A program made the position numbers and the translations under genes. Under the pieces are notes generated by a model. The model did not search any database and was not told the origin of the DNA. It was given only the letters and a program-made list of their open reading frames with translations. This document shows, one piece after another, positions 16,015-24,387 of a DNA stretch of 64,000 nucleotides (the stretch's first letter is position 1; each line of letters opens with the position of its first letter). Origin of the DNA: CAYFVU01 sp964346645 (GTDB lineage: Bacteria > Spirochaetota > Spirochaetia > DSM-16054 > Sediminispirochaetaceae); contig CAYFVU010000008.1 in NCBI GenBank assembly GCA_964346645.1, positions 4,014-68,013 of the forward strand, given 5' to 3'.

Positions 16015-16992
16015 CTACGATGAAAAGGCTCGGCTATAGACGTCCCAAGTCGACTTGATGATCGAATCGAGACTGCTGTGCTTCGCATCCCACCCGAGAA
16101 GATCGCGGGCCTTAGAAGATGAGGCAACGAGCTTCGCGGGATCTCCCGCACGGCGCGGGTGGACCTTTGCGGGGATATCCCTTCCGCTCAATCTCCGAGC
16201 TGCCTCGAGTATCTGATATACACTCAAGCCGGTTTCGCTGCCGAGATTGACGGTGAGGCTCTCATCCTTTTCGAGGATGTATTCGAGGGAGCTCACATGC
16301 GCCTCGGCGAGGTCGGTTACATGGATGTAGTCTCGAACTCCCGTGCCGTCCTCGGTGGGATAGTCGTCGCCGAAAACGGCGAGCTCATCCCGTGTTCCCA
16401 CGGCAGTCTCCATGACTACCGGGATGAGGTTGGCCGGATTCTTCTCGAGCCCCGTCACACGTGCGAGAGGATCGTAGCCGGCGGCGTTGAAGTAGCGCAG
16501 GGATGCGTAGCGCAGTCCCTCGAGCGTGTCGAACCACTCGAGGTTACGTTCGATCTCCAGCTTGGTAAAGCCGTAGTAGTTCTCCGGGACCGTGGGGTGC
16601 TTCTCGTCGATGGGCAGGTATTCCGGCTCTCCGTAGACCGCCGCCGAAGAGGAGAGGACGAAGCCCTTTACTCCGGCTTTTACCGCCTCGTCGATGACGC
16701 CGAGGGAGCCGCAGATGTTGTTCAGCGCATACTTGCCCGGACGCTGCATCGACTCTCCGGCGGCCTTAAAGGCGGCGAGGTGCACCACGCCGTCCCAGCC
16801 CTTCTGCAGCACCTCGGCGAGGTAGCTGCGGTCGGATATATCTTCTTCGAAGAATTCGACCCCAGAAGGGAGGTTTTCCCGGAGACCCGAGGAGAGGTTG
16901 TCGTAGATGGCGGTCTCGAAGCCTCTGTCGAGAAAGGCGCGGGTCACATGGGCGCCGATGTAGCCGGCGCCGCCGAGCAGCAGTACCCTCAT
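16015..16992 (-). CDS. galE: UDP-glucose 4-epimerase
   Basis: 325 aa short-chain dehydrogenase fold. LLLGGAGYIGAHV is the NAD-binding GxxGxxG, followed by YDNLSSG, and the catalytic pair is S-S-S-A-A-V-Y and NYYGFTKLEIE (YxxxK). The substrate side shows RYFNAAGYDP and GTGVRDYIHVTDLA, diagnostic for GalE. It interconverts UDP-glucose and UDP-galactose for envelope glycans. Its start overlaps the stop of the upstream phosphomannomutase gene by one base (TAATG), so the two are co-translated. Confidence 0.93.
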   Translation of the reverse strand: MRVLLLGGAGYIGAHVTRAFLDRGFETAIYDNLSSGLRENLPSGVEFFEEDISDRSYLAEVLQKGWDGVVHLAAFKAAGESMQRPGKYALNNICGSLGVIDEAVKAGVKGFVLSSSAAVYGEPEYLPIDEKHPTVPENYYGFTKLEIERNLEWFDTLEGLRYASLRYFNAAGYDPLARVTGLEKNPANLIPVVMETAVGTRDELAVFGDDYPTEDGTGVRDYIHVTDLAEAHVSSLEYILEKDESLTVNLGSETGLSVYQILEAARRLSGRDIPAKVHPRRAGDPAKLVASSSKARDLLGWDAKHSSLDSIIKSTWDVYSRAFSS

Positions 16993-18341
16993 TACGCCTC
17001 TCCGGTAAAGGATCCGAGGACGCCGCGGATCTCATCGAGCCTCTGTGCGAGTTCCTCCTGCGTCTCCGCCTCGACCACCAATCTGAGGTAGGGTTCGGTG
17101 TTCGATGGTCTCACGTTGAACCACCAAGTCGGATACTCGATGCGGTAGCCGTCGAAGTCGAGGAGGGCCGTCGGCTCCTCCTTCGAGCTGAAGTGTTCCT
17201 TCAGCGCCTCCATGGCGTCGGTCTTACGCTCGATCTTGAAGTTTAATTCTCCTGAATTCGCGTAGTTTCGAATCTCGTCGATGAGGCTGCTGAAACTCCG
17301 CCCCTCGGCCTTGACCTGTGCGGCAACTCTCAACACGAGGAGAGATGCGAGTATACCCGAGTCGCAGTGGTAGAAGTCCCGGAAGTAGTAGTGACCGGCG
17401 AGCTCTCCCCCGTAGATTCCCTCGATCTCCCGCAGCTTGAGCTTCGCGTAGGCGTGCCCTACCTTCCAGGTGAAGGTCTTGCCGCCGAGCTTCTCCACGT
17501 AATCGGATACCGAGCGGCTCGTACGTATGTCCTGTAGCACGTTGCCCTTCTCCTTCTCGAGAAAGTAGCAGCCGAGCACCCCGATTATCAGGTCGGGAGG
17601 GACGAACTCGCCCTTTTCGTCCACGAACATGACCCGGTCCGCATCGCCGTCGAAGATGATGCCGAGGTCGCTGCCGTTCTCTCGTACGGCTTTCTTGAGA
17701 TCCTCGACGTTCTCCTCCTCGAGCGGATTAGGTGCGTGGTTGGGAAAGCTGCCGTCGAGGTCGTCGTAGAGATAGTGCGGCCTGTCTCCGAGCAGCTCAT
17801 GAATGATCAAGGAGGCCATCCCGTTCGAGCAGTCCACCGTCACGTCGAGGCTCCCGAAGCTCTCGGGAACGTAGGAGGCGAGGAACTCCACGTAGGTCTC
17901 TCGGACCGCAAAGGATTTTACCTCTCCCTTCCGCTGCGCCGGCTGTGGTTCCTCCTCCTCTACCATCTTCTGCAGTTCGGAGAGGCCCGACTCGTAGCCG
18001 ACCGGAAGTGCTCCCGCCTTGGAGACCTTGAATCCGTTGTACTCCTTCGGGTTGTGGCTCGCGGTGATCTGCACCGACGCAGCAAAGCCGAAGTGGGCGG
18101 TGCCGAAGTAGACCATCGGCGTCGTCGCGAGGCCCATGTCGTACACGTCCGCGCCCGCATCGGTGATACCGGAGGCGAGGGCGGAGAAGAGCGACTCGCT
18201 GCTCGATCTCACGTCTCTGCCGACCAGAACCGCGTCGGCATCGAGTAGACGGGGGAGGAAAAAACCGATCTTGTATGCATCGTCCTCGCTAAAGTCCTTA
18301 CCGTAGACGCCCCGTATGTCGTATGCCTTGAATCCTTTCAT
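16992..18341 (-). CDS. manB: Phosphomannomutase/phosphoglucomutase
   Basis: 449 aa alpha-D-phosphohexomutase. Motifs in order: KAYDIRGVYG, VGRDVRSSS, QITASHNPKEYNGFK (phosphoserine loop, TASHNP), IFDGDADRVMFVD (Mg loop DGDADR), GELAGHYYFRDFYHCDSG (sugar-specificity loop G-E-x-x-G-H) and RPSNTEPYLRL (phosphate loop). It interconverts hexose 1- and 6-phosphates, feeding nucleotide-sugar synthesis together with galE. Both ends overlap neighbours (ATGA upstream, TAATG downstream), giving a coupled series from osmC to galE. Confidence 0.92.
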   Translation of the reverse strand: MKGFKAYDIRGVYGKDFSEDDAYKIGFFLPRLLDADAVLVGRDVRSSSESLFSALASGITDAGADVYDMGLATTPMVYFGTAHFGFAASVQITASHNPKEYNGFKVSKAGALPVGYESGLSELQKMVEEEEPQPAQRKGEVKSFAVRETYVEFLASYVPESFGSLDVTVDCSNGMASLIIHELLGDRPHYLYDDLDGSFPNHAPNPLEEENVEDLKKAVRENGSDLGIIFDGDADRVMFVDEKGEFVPPDLIIGVLGCYFLEKEKGNVLQDIRTSRSVSDYVEKLGGKTFTWKVGHAYAKLKLREIEGIYGGELAGHYYFRDFYHCDSGILASLLVLRVAAQVKAEGRSFSSLIDEIRNYANSGELNFKIERKTDAMEALKEHFSSKEEPTALLDFDGYRIEYPTWWFNVRPSNTEPYLRLVVEAETQEELAQRLDEIRGVLGSFTGEA

Positions 18342-18811
18342 GTTGTTCTCCCGTTGTGTTCCAGTATAGCCCTGAGTCCATCGTGGTCGTACATCTCGAA
18401 AAACCAGGCGCTGCCGTCCTCGAAGATGAGCGCTTCGGTGCGCTTAGAGAGTACCTTTCGAAGTCCGGCGAGCGGTTCCAGCTCCGAGGCCTCAGCCTTA
18501 CTGTTGACCACTCTCTTTGCGTCGGAGGCTGAGATACTGCGCAGCTCTCGGATCGAGGAGAGCGGCGCCTCTATTTTGAACTTCTCGTATGTATTCTTCT
18601 TGCCGAATAATTTGAAGAGAGTGTTCTCCCTTTCGAAATCCTCGAACACGACCTTGCCTGAAACCGCGTAGATCAGTCCTCCGAGCGAGCGCGTATGTTG
18701 GTCTCCGGAGGCTCCGATAAAGAAGGCGTAGGTCTTCCACTCGAGGGGACCGCCGTTTTGCTCCTCCAAGGAGCGAAGGAACGAGTTTGCATCCATTTCT
18801 TCTTCGTTCAT
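18338..18811 (-). CDS. Conserved-looking hypothetical protein between osmC and manB
   Basis: 157 aa, family not recognised. The start at 18811 was chosen because its ATG overlaps the OsmC stop (ATGA) and its end overlaps the manB start in the same way, so all three are coupled. The sequence looks globular: a strand-rich N-terminal part (EWKTYAFFIGASG, LGGLIYAVSGKVVFEDFE), a basic helix around LFKLFGKKNTYEKFK, and a C-terminal SKRTEALIFEDGSAWFFEMY that resembles the end of a PH-like domain. No catalytic motif, signal peptide or membrane helix. Confidence 0.65.
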   Translation of the reverse strand: MNEEEMDANSFLRSLEEQNGGPLEWKTYAFFIGASGDQHTRSLGGLIYAVSGKVVFEDFERENTLFKLFGKKNTYEKFKIEAPLSSIRELRSISASDAKRVVNSKAEASELEPLAGLRKVLSKRTEALIFEDGSAWFFEMYDHDGLRAILEHNGRTT

Positions 18812-19224
18812 ATGTAGCGTATTTCGTAGTCGAGCTCGCTTCCCTTCTTGAGCAGCGCGCTGACCCCGCAGTAGCGTTCCTGAGAGAGCTGTACCGCCTT
18901 TTCGACCTTTCCCTCGTCGAGCCCGTCGTCCTTCTTGAACTCGTAGATGATCTTGATGGAATGGTACTGCTTCGGGTGCTCGTCGGTGAGCTCTCCCTCC
19001 ACTTTGACATCGAAATAGCTGTAGGGCTGCTGCATCTTGTTCAGAATCGCGATGACGTCCATGCCGGTGCATCCGGCTAAAGATACGAGAAGCAAGGGCT
19101 TCGGTGTAGGACCCCTGTTCTTTCCTCCCACCGCCTCCGCGGCATCGAGAGTTATCGTGTGTCCGTCGACATCCGCGTCGAAGGCCATCCCGTCTCTCCA
19201 TGTGCAACTTATCGTATGTGACAT
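18808..19224 (-). CDS. OsmC-family protein
   Basis: 138 aa from the ATG at 19224, where AGGAGGAGG lies 5 nt upstream. The family pattern is visible: an N-terminal beta layer, then the central helix SLAGCTGMDVIAILNKM with the peroxidatic-type Cys (about residue 52), and a second Cys in QERYCGVSALL (about 118). OsmC/Ohr proteins are thiol peroxidases that reduce organic hydroperoxides; this shorter YhfA-like form is less characterised. First gene of the coupled osmC-hypothetical-manB-galE run. Confidence 0.88.
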   Translation of the reverse strand: MSHTISCTWRDGMAFDADVDGHTITLDAAEAVGGKNRGPTPKPLLLVSLAGCTGMDVIAILNKMQQPYSYFDVKVEGELTDEHPKQYHSIKIIYEFKKDDGLDEGKVEKAVQLSQERYCGVSALLKKGSELDYEIRYI

Positions 19225-19313
19225 AATTCCTCCTCCTGTGTGTACCGTTAATATACAGAATAATCCTACCGAGGGCAAAGCGTCGCGGGAAGGCGGCCGC
19301 CGGCGTAATGGGA

Positions 19314-19586
19314 TCAGAGTATGTATCTCACCTCCGGAATGGCGTTGAGTTCGGCGTAGAGGGCGTGCAGCTGCTCAAGACTCTGCACGGTCACGGAGGT
19401 GCTGAAGCTCACGTATCTATTCTTTCCGCTGAATTTTCTGGTCCACTCCCGCTCGGACAACTGCAGGTCGTCGAATACCTCGTCGATTCGCGCCTGCGTG
19501 TTCTCCTCTGATCCACTGTCCGTAATTATCTTCATTACCGTCTTGCTCGGGAAGGCGGGATGTTGATTATCGAAGGTTCCTGTCAT
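19314..19586 (-). CDS. DUF493 (YbeD-like) small regulatory-type protein
   Basis: 90 aa from the ATG at 19586; the frame extends to 19646 but the extra 20 residues look unrelated. The ACT-like alpha/beta fold is suggested by FPSKTVMKIITDSG, ENTQARIDEVF, NRYVSFSTSVTVQSLEQLHALYAEL and IPEVRYIL, which is the DUF493 pattern. Members are small cytoplasmic proteins; E. coli YbeD sits beside lipoate genes, but its function is unresolved. Divergent from the methyltransferase at 19637. Confidence 0.75.
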   Translation of the reverse strand: MTGTFDNQHPAFPSKTVMKIITDSGSEENTQARIDEVFDDLQLSEREWTRKFSGKNRYVSFSTSVTVQSLEQLHALYAELNAIPEVRYIL

Positions 19587-19636
19587 AGAATGATCTCCCA
19601 CTATCTGCTCAGAATGAGTGTACCAGGACCGAAGGG

Positions 19637-20587
19637 ATGAACACAAGCCGAATACGCAAGGACTTTGGAAAGCTCCTCAAGAAGAACCACCAAGCGATGA
19701 GAAGGGCACTGGAGGATACCGGTACGAACTGTTTCAGGGTCTACAACCACAACATAGGCATTATTCCGTGGTATATCGATTTCTACGACAGGTACGTGCA
19801 CATCTCTTCGAAGGATGACGGAAGTGATCCAGAATTGACGCGTCTCGAGCCGGGCTTCCTCGAGGATGTCTCCCGAATGCTCTACGTCCCGTCGGATCGG
19901 ATACGCATCAAGCGCCGGCCGAAGCAGGGGCGCACGGTGCAGCACGAGAAGCAATCCGAGGAGCAGCTCTCCCTCTGGGTTCAGGAGTACGGACTCTGGT
20001 TTCTCGTGAATCTCTCCGATTACGTAGACACCGGTCTCTTCCTCGACCATCGGCTTACCCGGCAGTTCGTGCGCCAAGGGGCTATGGGGACGAGTGTGCT
20101 CAACCTCTTCGGCTACACCGGATCCTTCTCGGTAAATGCGGCCGCAGGCGGCGCCTCCGATACCGTGACAGTCGATCTCTCTAAGACCTATCTGTCTTGG
20201 GCGCAGCAGAATATGGAGCAGAACGGTTTTATCGGCGAGGCCCACCGCTATGTAGAGGAGGATGCGCGCCGCTACCTGCAGGCAGCAGCCGAACGAGGGG
20301 AACGTTATCATCTGATCATCATCGATCCGCCGACCTTCTCGAACAGCCGTAAGATGGAAGGCACTTTCGATGTGCAGCGGGATTACGTGTGGTTCATCGG
20401 TACCGCCCTCTCTCTCCTCACCAAGGAGGGAGCCGTGCTCTTCTCCACCAACAAGTCGGATTTCCACTTCGATCCGGGCAGATTTCGAGGGGCGAAGTGC
20501 CAAGAGATCACGCAAGATACCGTTCCTCCCGATTTTTCCGGGAAGCACAGGCCGCATCGTTGCTGGCTGGTTGCCGGAGCGGGATAA
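19637..20587 (+). CDS. Class I SAM-dependent rRNA methyltransferase, RlmK/RlmI-like
   Basis: 316 aa. An N-terminal portion (RVYNHNIGIIPWYIDFYDRY) precedes the catalytic domain: LWFLVNLSDYVDTGLFLDHR, motif I VLNLFGYTGSFSVNAAAGG, acidic loop TVDLSKTYLSWAQQNMEQNG and motif IV IIIDPPTFSNS. This is the arrangement of the RlmK half of E. coli RlmKL, which methylates 23S rRNA to m7G2069, and of RlmI; the exact nucleotide is not assignable. It lacks the THUMP/RlmL half. Starts 50 nt from the divergent DUF493 gene. Confidence 0.82.
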   Translation: MNTSRIRKDFGKLLKKNHQAMRRALEDTGTNCFRVYNHNIGIIPWYIDFYDRYVHISSKDDGSDPELTRLEPGFLEDVSRMLYVPSDRIRIKRRPKQGRTVQHEKQSEEQLSLWVQEYGLWFLVNLSDYVDTGLFLDHRLTRQFVRQGAMGTSVLNLFGYTGSFSVNAAAGGASDTVTVDLSKTYLSWAQQNMEQNGFIGEAHRYVEEDARRYLQAAAERGERYHLIIIDPPTFSNSRKMEGTFDVQRDYVWFIGTALSLLTKEGAVLFSTNKSDFHFDPGRFRGAKCQEITQDTVPPDFSGKHRPHRCWLVAGAG

Positions 20588-20615
20588 AATCGACGTACCG
20601 AAGACCCGCTAACTT

Positions 20616-22346
20616 CTACTTGCTGCTCTCCATTTTCTTCTTCAATTTGGCCCAGGTGTCGCGAAGGGAAACCGAACGGTTGAACACCGGTGCCCCCTCG
20701 CTCGAGTGGCCCGGATCGACGGTGAAGTAGCCCTTGCGGAGAAACTGGAAGAACTGTTCCGGTTCCGCCTGCTTGAGCGAAGGCTCGAGCTTCGCCTCTT
20801 CGATGATCTCTTTGCTCTCCGGATTGAGGTCGTCGAGAAAGTTGCCCGTTTCGGCTCCCGGATTCTCGGCGGTAAAGAGGTGATCGTAGAGTCGGACGCT
20901 CGCCTCGAAGGCATGCGGAACGCTCACCCAGTGGCTCGTCCCCTTAACCTTTCTCCCGTCGTCGGTCCATCCCCCGCGGGATTCGGGGTCATAGCTGCAG
21001 TGCACCTCGGTGACTTCACCGGTATCCGGATCCTTGACCACCTCGGTACAGGTCACGTAATAGGCGTATTTCAGACGCACCTCGCGGCCCGGTGCCAGCC
21101 GGAAGAACTTCTTCGGCGGATTCTCCATGAAGTCGTCCTGCTCTATGTAGAGCTCCCGGCTGAAGGGGAGCATTCTCGAGCCGGCCGAAGGATCTTCCGG
21201 ATTGTTCTCCGCCTCGAACCACTCTACTTCCCCCTCGGGGTAGTTGTCGATAACGAGCTTCAACGGCCTGAGTACCGCCATGGCTCTCGGTGCCCGTGCA
21301 TTGAGGTCCTCGCGCAGGCAATGCTCGAGCAGCGCGATGTCGATGGTGCTGTTCGCCTTGGCAACGCCTATCCTGTCGGCGAAGTCTCTAACCGACTCCG
21401 GCGTGTAGCCGCGTCTCCGGAATCCGGAAATGGTCGGCATGCGGGGGTCGTCCCAACCCTCTACGTAGCCTCCCTGCACGAGCTGCAGGAGTATGCGTTT
21501 GCTCATGACCGTGTAGTTGAGGTTGAGCCGGGCGAACTCGTACTGTCTCGGCCGGTGGGGGAACTCGGTCTGCTCCACCATCCAGTCGTAGAGGGGCCGG
21601 TGATCCTCGAACTCGAGGGTACAGATAGAGTGGGTTATCCCCTCGATCGCATCGGAGAGGGGGTGAGTAAAGTCATACATCGGATATATGGTCCACGACT
21701 CGCCGGTCCGGTGGTGGTGAGTGTTTTTTATTCGATAGAGGGTGGGGTCCCGCATGTTGAGATTTCCCGAGGCCATGTCGATCTTTGCCCGGAGCACGTA
21801 CTGCCCCTCCTCGAACTCACCGGCACGCATCCGGCGAAAGAGGTCGAGGTTCTCCTCGGCAGGGCGATTTCGGTCGGGGCTCTCTATTCCCGGCTCGGTG
21901 AGGGTGCCGCGGTACTCGCGGATCTTTTCGGGGGAGAGGCTGTCTACATAGGCCTTTCCGTCCCGGATCAGCTTCTCGGCGAGCTCGTAGAGCTTGTCGA
22001 AGTAGTCGGAGGCGTAGTATTCGTGCTCGCCCCAGTCGAAACCGAGCCACCGCACGTCGCGCTTGATCGATTCGATGTACTCCACCTCCTCCTTCGCGGG
22101 ATTGGTGTCGTCGAATCTGAGGTGGCAGCGGCCTCCGTACTTCTCGGCGAGGCCGAAGTTGAGGCATATCGACTTCGCATGCCCGATATGGAGATAGCCG
22201 TTCGGTTCGGGCGGAAAACGCGTGATCACCTTCCCTTCGTGTCGCCCCTCGGCTAGGTCAGATTCTATTACCCGTTCGATGAAGTTGAGCGACTCTTCGT
22301 GCTTTTCTCCATCGTTCACATCGCTGCCGTTCTCTGTTTTTGCCAT
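20616..22346 (-). CDS. glnS: Glutaminyl-tRNA synthetase
   Basis: 576 aa from the ATG at 22346 (GGAGGGAG upstream). Class I synthetase: the HIGH motif is in PPEPNGYLHIGHAKS (about 45-60), the KMSKS equivalent is VMSKR, and YPMYDFTHPLSDAIEGITHS is the Gln-specific substrate region. The C-terminal beta-barrel anticodon domain is present (LYIEQDDFMENPPKKFFRL). It charges tRNA-Gln with glutamine directly, so the organism need not rely on GatCAB for this tRNA. The N-terminal Yqey-like extension seen in some bacteria is absent. Convergent with the RlmK-like gene. Confidence 0.96.
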   Translation of the reverse strand: MAKTENGSDVNDGEKHEESLNFIERVIESDLAEGRHEGKVITRFPPEPNGYLHIGHAKSICLNFGLAEKYGGRCHLRFDDTNPAKEEVEYIESIKRDVRWLGFDWGEHEYYASDYFDKLYELAEKLIRDGKAYVDSLSPEKIREYRGTLTEPGIESPDRNRPAEENLDLFRRMRAGEFEEGQYVLRAKIDMASGNLNMRDPTLYRIKNTHHHRTGESWTIYPMYDFTHPLSDAIEGITHSICTLEFEDHRPLYDWMVEQTEFPHRPRQYEFARLNLNYTVMSKRILLQLVQGGYVEGWDDPRMPTISGFRRRGYTPESVRDFADRIGVAKANSTIDIALLEHCLREDLNARAPRAMAVLRPLKLVIDNYPEGEVEWFEAENNPEDPSAGSRMLPFSRELYIEQDDFMENPPKKFFRLAPGREVRLKYAYYVTCTEVVKDPDTGEVTEVHCSYDPESRGGWTDDGRKVKGTSHWVSVPHAFEASVRLYDHLFTAENPGAETGNFLDDLNPESKEIIEEAKLEPSLKQAEPEQFFQFLRKGYFTVDPGHSSEGAPVFNRSVSLRDTWAKLKKKMESSK

Positions 22347-22475
22347 GGTAAAAAACTCCCTCCGTGAATTACCGGATGCTATCATAAAACGTGAGAAATG
22401 GTAAGAGAAGTGAAAAGTTATGCTGCGGATCGAAGCGGCGGACACAAACGGGCAGACCGGAGGACTGGAACGGCT

Positions 22476-23612
22476 TCACTCTTCTTCGAGGAAGCCGCCG
22501 GTCGCCCGGAAGAGCAGCCCCGCGCGGTAGTGGCTCACACGGTTTCTTCCGTTTTGCTTCGAGTTGTAGAGCGCCTCGTCGGTCTGTTTTACCAGCTTAT
22601 CGGGCTCGTCGAGTCGGAGGGAATCGATCGTGTTGACCCCCAAACTCACCGTCACCTGCAGGACTTCGTTTAGGTAGGAGATCTCCATACTTTCGATGTT
22701 CTTTCTCACACGCTCGGCAACGTGTTGAGCCGCTGCCCGTCCCGATTCGGGGAGGAGTATAATGAACTCCTCGCCACCGAAACGTGCGATCACATCCTCC
22801 TCTCGGGTGGATGTTTCGAGCTCGCGGGCGAGATGGAAGAGGACCTTGTCACCTGCGAGGTGGCCGTGCTTGTCGTTGAGGTGCTTGAAATGGTCTATGT
22901 CGAGCAGAAGGATGGAGATGGTCTTCTCGTATCTCCTGATCTTTGCCAGCTCCTCGGAGAGCCTCTTGATGAAGAAGGAGTGGTTGTAGAGACGGGTCTT
23001 GTAATCGGTCACGCTGCTGGTGTAGTGGATCGTGTTCTGGAGGCTCACGGATACGAACTTCATCAACCTGTCGATATAGACGATCTCGTCGTTGCTGTAT
23101 TCTCCTCCGGTAACCTTCTTCCCGACGACGATGATGCCGTAGAGGTCGTCCGGCCCGGATACCGGCACGAGTATCTCCGGATCGAGGGGGGCAAGCTGCT
23201 CGAGAAGCGAGCGGTTCTGCACCGAATACTCGAAGAGGGAGTAGCCTATAGTGCCGGGATATCGGTTGAAGAACTGTCGGTACGGCTCGAGTGATTCTAC
23301 CGGTGCAGGTGTTTCGACCCTCTTGAGGTTGTGGAAGCAGACGGTCTTGAGCTCCCGCTCATGGCCGTGGGGGGTGAACACGAATTGGAGATAGCGCGGG
23401 ACGAAATGGTCGACGAGCGTGTTGGTGATGTAGTCTATGAGTTGGTCTACCGAGTGTTTGTTGAATATCTCTATGGCGTCGGAAAGGAGCTCTTCGAGAT
23501 TGCGGATGTTCTTCCGGTAAGCTGCGACCTGATCGAAGACTCCGAGTCTGTTGAGCAGATCGTAGTGCCTGAGTACTTCGGGGTTGTTTTGAAAATCGTC
23601 GCCGGCATCCAT
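22476..23612 (-). CDS. Diguanylate cyclase with GAF-like N-terminal domain
   Basis: 378 aa from an ATG at 23612. Residues about 40-190 look like a GAF sensor (LIDYITNTLVDHFVP, PEILVPVSGPDDLYGIIVVG). The C-terminal GGDEF domain begins DYKTRLYNHSFF and contains LLLDIDHFKHLNDKHGH and the active-site signature RFGGEEF. An RxxD inhibition site (REED) lies five residues before GGEEF, so product feedback by c-di-GMP is expected. It makes c-di-GMP from two GTP, a signal for motility and adhesion. No membrane helix is seen, so it is cytoplasmic. Confidence 0.9.
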   Translation of the reverse strand: MDAGDDFQNNPEVLRHYDLLNRLGVFDQVAAYRKNIRNLEELLSDAIEIFNKHSVDQLIDYITNTLVDHFVPRYLQFVFTPHGHERELKTVCFHNLKRVETPAPVESLEPYRQFFNRYPGTIGYSLFEYSVQNRSLLEQLAPLDPEILVPVSGPDDLYGIIVVGKKVTGGEYSNDEIVYIDRLMKFVSVSLQNTIHYTSSVTDYKTRLYNHSFFIKRLSEELAKIRRYEKTISILLLDIDHFKHLNDKHGHLAGDKVLFHLARELETSTREEDVIARFGGEEFIILLPESGRAAAQHVAERVRKNIESMEISYLNEVLQVTVSLGVNTIDSLRLDEPDKLVKQTDEALYNSKQNGRNRVSHYRAGLLFRATGGFLEEE

Positions 23613-23667
23613 TTCTTGCGCGTACAACAGAATAGTTCATAAATGAGGAAAGCACAAGTATTTTCCA

Positions 23668-24381
23668 CTACGAAGATGAGGAAGGGATGAGCTTTCCGAG
23701 GTCGGGGAAATCGGGATGATAGGCCGATTCTAACGCCGCTCTCGGGAGGTCAACGAGGGGACTGCTGCTGAGGTCGATAATGCGGGAATCTGCGCTCGCC
23801 TTGAGCTCCGCCCTCGACGCGTTCAAGAGTCTGTCCGTCATATCGGATATCGTGATCCTGAGGTTCGGATGGCGCTCCGATATCAGGGAGGTTCCGTAGT
23901 CGCCGAACGGTACCGCCTCTCCGGTTTTTTCCGTGAATCCGGAGTCGATGAAGAGCTCGATCGTCTCTGCCTCGAGCCCTGAGAGGGTGTCTGTCAGTAG
24001 AGAGACGGCTTTGACGAACTCCTCCTTGCGGTAGAGGCTGCGGTAGTCTTTCCCATTGTCCCGGAGAAAACCGTCGGTGGAGATGTAGACGAAGCGGCCG
24101 AAGAGGTAGTTCATGATCGTGTAGACGACGTTGAAGTAATCGACCGCCAGAACTCGCACAGTCCCCTTCGAAGTGCGGTCGAGAGAGAGCTTCAATGCTC
24201 GTCTGCGGCTGTTTACTGCATCGGAGAAGACGCCGCGGTGCAGGACGGTCCGCTGAGCTCTCGACAGACCATAGGTGTCTGCGACGAGCAGCCTCGTGCG
24301 CCGTTCCGGATATCCCCTGTTGAGGAGCTCGTGGTAATCGGCAACGGCGCGGGTGAAGGCGGTCGTCAGCAGCTTCGTCAT
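23668..24381 (-). CDS. DUF434/DUF5616 protein
   Basis: 237 aa. The N-terminal 60 residues (AVADYHELLNRGYPERRTRL, LVADTYGLSRAQRTVLHRGV) fit DUF434, found in archaeal and bacterial proteins of unknown function. The rest (VRVLAVDYFNVVYTIMNYLF, IELFIDSGFTEKTGEAV) fits the linked DUF5616 domain, with acidic residues (D-x-x-N, D-S) in PIN/NYN-nuclease-like positions. A nuclease-type role is therefore possible but unproven. It lies 6 nt after the gapped lipoprotein gene on the same strand. Confidence 0.72.
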   Translation of the reverse strand: MTKLLTTAFTRAVADYHELLNRGYPERRTRLLVADTYGLSRAQRTVLHRGVFSDAVNSRRRALKLSLDRTSKGTVRVLAVDYFNVVYTIMNYLFGRFVYISTDGFLRDNGKDYRSLYRKEEFVKAVSLLTDTLSGLEAETIELFIDSGFTEKTGEAVPFGDYGTSLISERHPNLRITISDMTDRLLNASRAELKASADSRIIDLSSSPLVDLPRAALESAYHPDFPDLGKLIPSSSS

Positions 24382-24387
24382 TACTTC

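Noticed and set aside
23612..23627. TTG start five codons upstream for the diguanylate cyclase
   Set aside because: No ribosome-binding site and an ATG follows directly; the extra residues carry no signal.
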